Source of the DNA: Paenibacillus radicis (ex Xue et al. 2023)
GTDB taxonomy: Bacteria; Bacillota; Bacilli; Paenibacillales; NBRC-103111
Direction of reading: 5' to 3'
Assembly: GCF_024722015.1 (NCBI RefSeq)
Contig: NZ_JANQBD010000019.1
Coordinates: 1 to 64,000, forward strand
Length of the DNA stretch: 64,000 bases
Both the position numbers and the translations under genes were made by a program. Shown here piece by piece: positions 61,764-64,000 of the stretch (its first letter is position 1; each line of letters opens with the position of its first letter). The notes below the pieces were generated by a model. The model was not told the origin of the DNA. It saw nothing but the letters and a program-made list of their open reading frames with translations, and ran no database searches.

Positions 61764-62678
61764 ATGATGATCAAGACTGTCACCGTTCAAGATTTAGTGA
61801 ATCGGTTCTCACTGGAAGTGCTGGCCGGCAAGTCGGAGCTGCACCGGGTGATAACCAAGCCTAAGACTCATCGTCCGGGTCTTGAGTTTGTCGGATATTT
61901 CGATTTTTTCCCACAGGCGCATGTGCAGGTTTTGGGGAGGAAGGAAATCACTTATCTGCATAAGCATAGCGAAGAAGAGCGAAATTTGAGTATTGGCAAC
62001 ATTGTGAAATACCATCCCCCTTGCTTCGTCGTAACGCGTAACCAGGAGGGGCTTAAATATTTGAAAAAGTATTGCGAAGAAGAGGGTATACCTCTGTTAA
62101 GAACTCCCGAGCCGACCTCCAAGTTTTCGGATCTGATGGATAATTACTTGGCTAAAGCATTAGCGTCGGAGATCACCATCCATGGTGTATGCGTCAACGT
62201 GTCCGGCATCGGGATTATACTTCGCGGCAAATCGGGCGTTGGCAAGAGCGAGACTGCGCATACCTTGATTCGCCGCGGGCATCGGCTTGTAGCTGACGAC
62301 ATCGTGGTGCTGAAAAAAACGAGTCCGGAAACGATCATTGGCTCGCATAACGGCAAAAGCAAAGAGTTTCTGGCTCTTCGCAGTATCGGACTTATCAATG
62401 TATCCCGGTTGTACGGAAGAAGAGCGTTTCAAGATGAAACCCGCATCGTTCTCGATATCGAGTTGACCAAATGGCAGGAGAACGATTTGAATAATGATTT
62501 GGAGCTGGAGCCGAAGTTTACCGATTATCTGGACGTTCGCATTCCGCATATAGAAATTCAGCTTCAACCCGGAAGAGATGTGGCGGGACTTGTGGAGGCG
62601 GCTGCGAATAATTGGTATTTGAAGCAGCAGGGCTACAGCGCAGTTGAGGATTTTATGAAACGATTGGAAAGTGATTAG
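61764..62678 (+). CDS. HPr kinase/phosphorylase-like protein, probable paralogue
   Basis: A 304-residue protein with the HprK layout: an N-terminal domain to about 125, then IHGVCVNVSGIGIILRG, Walker A GKSGVGKSE near 155, HRLVADDIVVLKK, and LRSIGLINVSRLYG. The HprK signature is usually RGLGIINV, and the residue before the P-loop Ser is usually Asp; here they are RSIGLINV and Lys. No lgt follows, unlike the standard hprK locus. It may be a second HPr kinase with altered regulation or substrate. ATG at 61764 follows AAAGAAGG. Confidence 0.85.
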   Translation: MMIKTVTVQDLVNRFSLEVLAGKSELHRVITKPKTHRPGLEFVGYFDFFPQAHVQVLGRKEITYLHKHSEEERNLSIGNIVKYHPPCFVVTRNQEGLKYLKKYCEEEGIPLLRTPEPTSKFSDLMDNYLAKALASEITIHGVCVNVSGIGIILRGKSGVGKSETAHTLIRRGHRLVADDIVVLKKTSPETIIGSHNGKSKEFLALRSIGLINVSRLYGRRAFQDETRIVLDIELTKWQENDLNNDLELEPKFTDYLDVRIPHIEIQLQPGRDVAGLVEAAANNWYLKQQGYSAVEDFMKRLESD

Positions 62679-62874
62679 GCTGCTAGCGGAAGAAAGCTGG
62701 AATTAAGAGGAGATTCGCGTAAAACTCCGGGATAACGAGATAATGAAGTGTGTCGTATAATCCTTGTGCTGTACCCGCTTTCTAAGGACCTTTCTCTTGT
62801 TCGACAGAATCATCTTCGAGGAGTAATATCTGTAGATGAGTATATGTTGGGGATATAAGGAGACGAGGCGGTTC

Positions 62875-63804
62875 ATGGTACGGTCATATATACTCCTGCT
62901 TTTTTGTGTCTGCTGTTGGGGGAGCAATTTTGTATTCGGTTCCATATTGGTTAATGAATTTCCGCCTATTCTTCTCTCTGCGATTCGGCTGTCGGCAACC
63001 TCGTTATTTCTGATTGGATACGGATGGAGCTTTAAAAAGCTCGGTCATTTAACACGCAGAGACTTCCTTCTGCTCATTCCGCTTGGCTTTGTGGGAACGC
63101 TGATTAATCAAGCTGCTTTTTTCACAGGACTGGAAACCATCGATGCGACTACGGCGTCGCTGATACTCTCGCTTGCGCCGATTACTGTTGCTGTACTGGC
63201 CGCGGTGTTTCTGAAGGAAACCATTACGAGAAAGATGGTAATCGGATCGGTTATAGCTATGGTCGGTATTTTCTTTGTAGTCGGTAAATCCGGGGGTATC
63301 AAGCCCTCAATAGGGATGCTGTACATTGTATTGGCTATGATTTCCTTCGCTATCTCGATTATTATTATGCGCAAGCTGACAGAACGGATCGATCCATTGA
63401 CAGCTACCGTATATTCCACATTAATTGGCTCAGGTATGGTTATACCCGTTGCTTTGATTAAGGAGCCTATCACTCACGTGAGCTCTCATCCGTGGGCTTG
63501 GGTGCTGTTGTTTGTAACGGCCATCCTTATGCAGGGGCTGTGCGGACTGATTTGGAATGTTCAGCTTAAACGAATAGGAGCGGGGAAAGCATCGGTTTTC
63601 CTAAACCTGCAGCCCTTTGTTGCTATGGTCGTCGGTTTCCTGCTCATGGGCACACCGGTGACAATAGTTCAAATAGTCGGCTCTATGCTAATAGTGGGGG
63701 GCGTCGTGCTGGCGACGGGATTGAAAAAAGGGAAGCCAGAGGAAAGCGGTAAGCCTGTGACCGCAACCGGTATTTTACAGAAGGTGCCGAAAGTGAATGG
63801 ATAA
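62875..63804 (+). CDS. EamA/DMT-family transporter
   Basis: A 309-residue protein with ten predicted helices in two EamA repeats (YILLLFCVCCWGSNFVFGS and, in the second half, MLYIVLAMISFAISIIIMRK). It ends with a short Lys-rich tail. ATG at 62875 has GAGGCGG upstream; an earlier in-frame ATG at 62836 has none as good. Family members export amino acids or metabolites; the substrate is unknown. Confidence 0.88.
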   Translation: MVRSYILLLFCVCCWGSNFVFGSILVNEFPPILLSAIRLSATSLFLIGYGWSFKKLGHLTRRDFLLLIPLGFVGTLINQAAFFTGLETIDATTASLILSLAPITVAVLAAVFLKETITRKMVIGSVIAMVGIFFVVGKSGGIKPSIGMLYIVLAMISFAISIIIMRKLTERIDPLTATVYSTLIGSGMVIPVALIKEPITHVSSHPWAWVLLFVTAILMQGLCGLIWNVQLKRIGAGKASVFLNLQPFVAMVVGFLLMGTPVTIVQIVGSMLIVGGVVLATGLKKGKPEESGKPVTATGILQKVPKVNG

Positions 63805-63939
63805 ATGGATGGAGACACTGCGTGCGTTATTCGCGGTGTCTTATTTGCATACAAAACGTGCTTCGAGCCATCGGTCGGTCCATAGGAGCCGAAGGTTGAA
63901 CAAACGGTGTATGAAGCATGAGCATAGAGGAGTGGTAGC

Positions 63940-64000
63940 TTGAATAATGGATATGACATCATTATCGTAGGGGCCGGGAGTTTCGGCATGAGCGCCGGTT
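63940..64000 (+). CDS. FAD-dependent oxidoreductase, N-terminal fragment
   Basis: TTG at 63940 (AGAGGAG 7 bases before) opens MNNGYDIIIVGAGSFGMSAG, the dinucleotide-binding start typical of the sarcosine/N-methyltryptophan oxidase family. The gene runs off the window. Confidence 0.7.
   Translation, partial: MNNGYDIIIVGAGSFGMSAG

Overview
The window looks like an ordinary chromosomal stretch of a spore-forming, low-to-mid GC Gram-positive of the Paenibacillus type. The signs are: pdaA-type spore-cortex deacetylase, RNase J, a YjcZ-type sporulation mini-protein, an HPr-kinase-like protein, B. subtilis-like adaA/adaB and cysJI genes, a T-box and a purine riboswitch, an SLH-domain remnant, strong AGGAGG ribosome sites and frequent GTG/TTG starts. 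The species is inferred from gene content, not from a marker gene. I see no rRNA, tRNA, CRISPR, phage or intact insertion sequence.

Layout. 0.3-2.7 kb: nitrite reductase nirB without nirD. 2.8-4.6 kb: a MerR-methyltransferase fusion and a stand-alone methyltransferase, both behind 19-bp-spacer MerR-type promoters. 4.7-5.3 kb: low-complexity and palindromic DNA. 5.4-9.4 kb: efeOBU iron uptake with a Fur box. 9.7-16 kb: housekeeping and redox genes (gpx/trxB divergent pair, NlpC/P60, gdhA). 16-20.8 kb: alkyltransferase-like protein, pdaA, RNase J, MATE pump. 22-27.5 kb: a seven-gene operon of two acetyltransferases, an amino-acid ABC importer and an M20 amidohydrolase, resembling S-alkyl-cysteine salvage operons. 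30.3-33.5 kb: an alkylation-damage cluster (adaA-adaB-2OG oxygenase divergent from an Ada-AlkA fusion). 33.5-39.7 kb: patB, orphan ParB, cysJI. 39.7-41.4 kb: repeats and a decayed SLH gene. 41.5-46.6 kb: GNAT and Nudix-GNAT enzymes, an M29 aminopeptidase and a Gly/Gln-repeat secreted protein. 47-52.3 kb: small sporulation protein, methyltransferase, MerR/aldo-keto reductase pair, sulfatase. 52.4-56 kb: an ECF sigma gene with an in-frame stop, anti-sigma and ABC transporter, translationally coupled. 56-57.8 kb: a purine-riboswitch-controlled FAD protein. 58-64 kb: T-box serS, an unknown secreted protein, a MerR regulator, an HprK-like kinase, an EamA transporter and the start of a FAD oxidoreductase.

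The most interesting signals are regulatory. (1) A 110-bp element, 95% identical in two copies, sits directly before the ribosome sites of nirB and the MATE gene, with a degraded third copy after cysI. Its pairing pattern resembles an attenuator. (2) A C74-type purine aptamer overlaps its terminator in the way expected of an ON switch. (3) Two closely related MerR operators join a regulator-methyltransferase fusion to a second methyltransferase. (4) Four CTTCAT-like repeats at exact 11-bp spacing lie between gpx and trxB. Several families of interspersed and tandem repeats fill the gene-free gaps.
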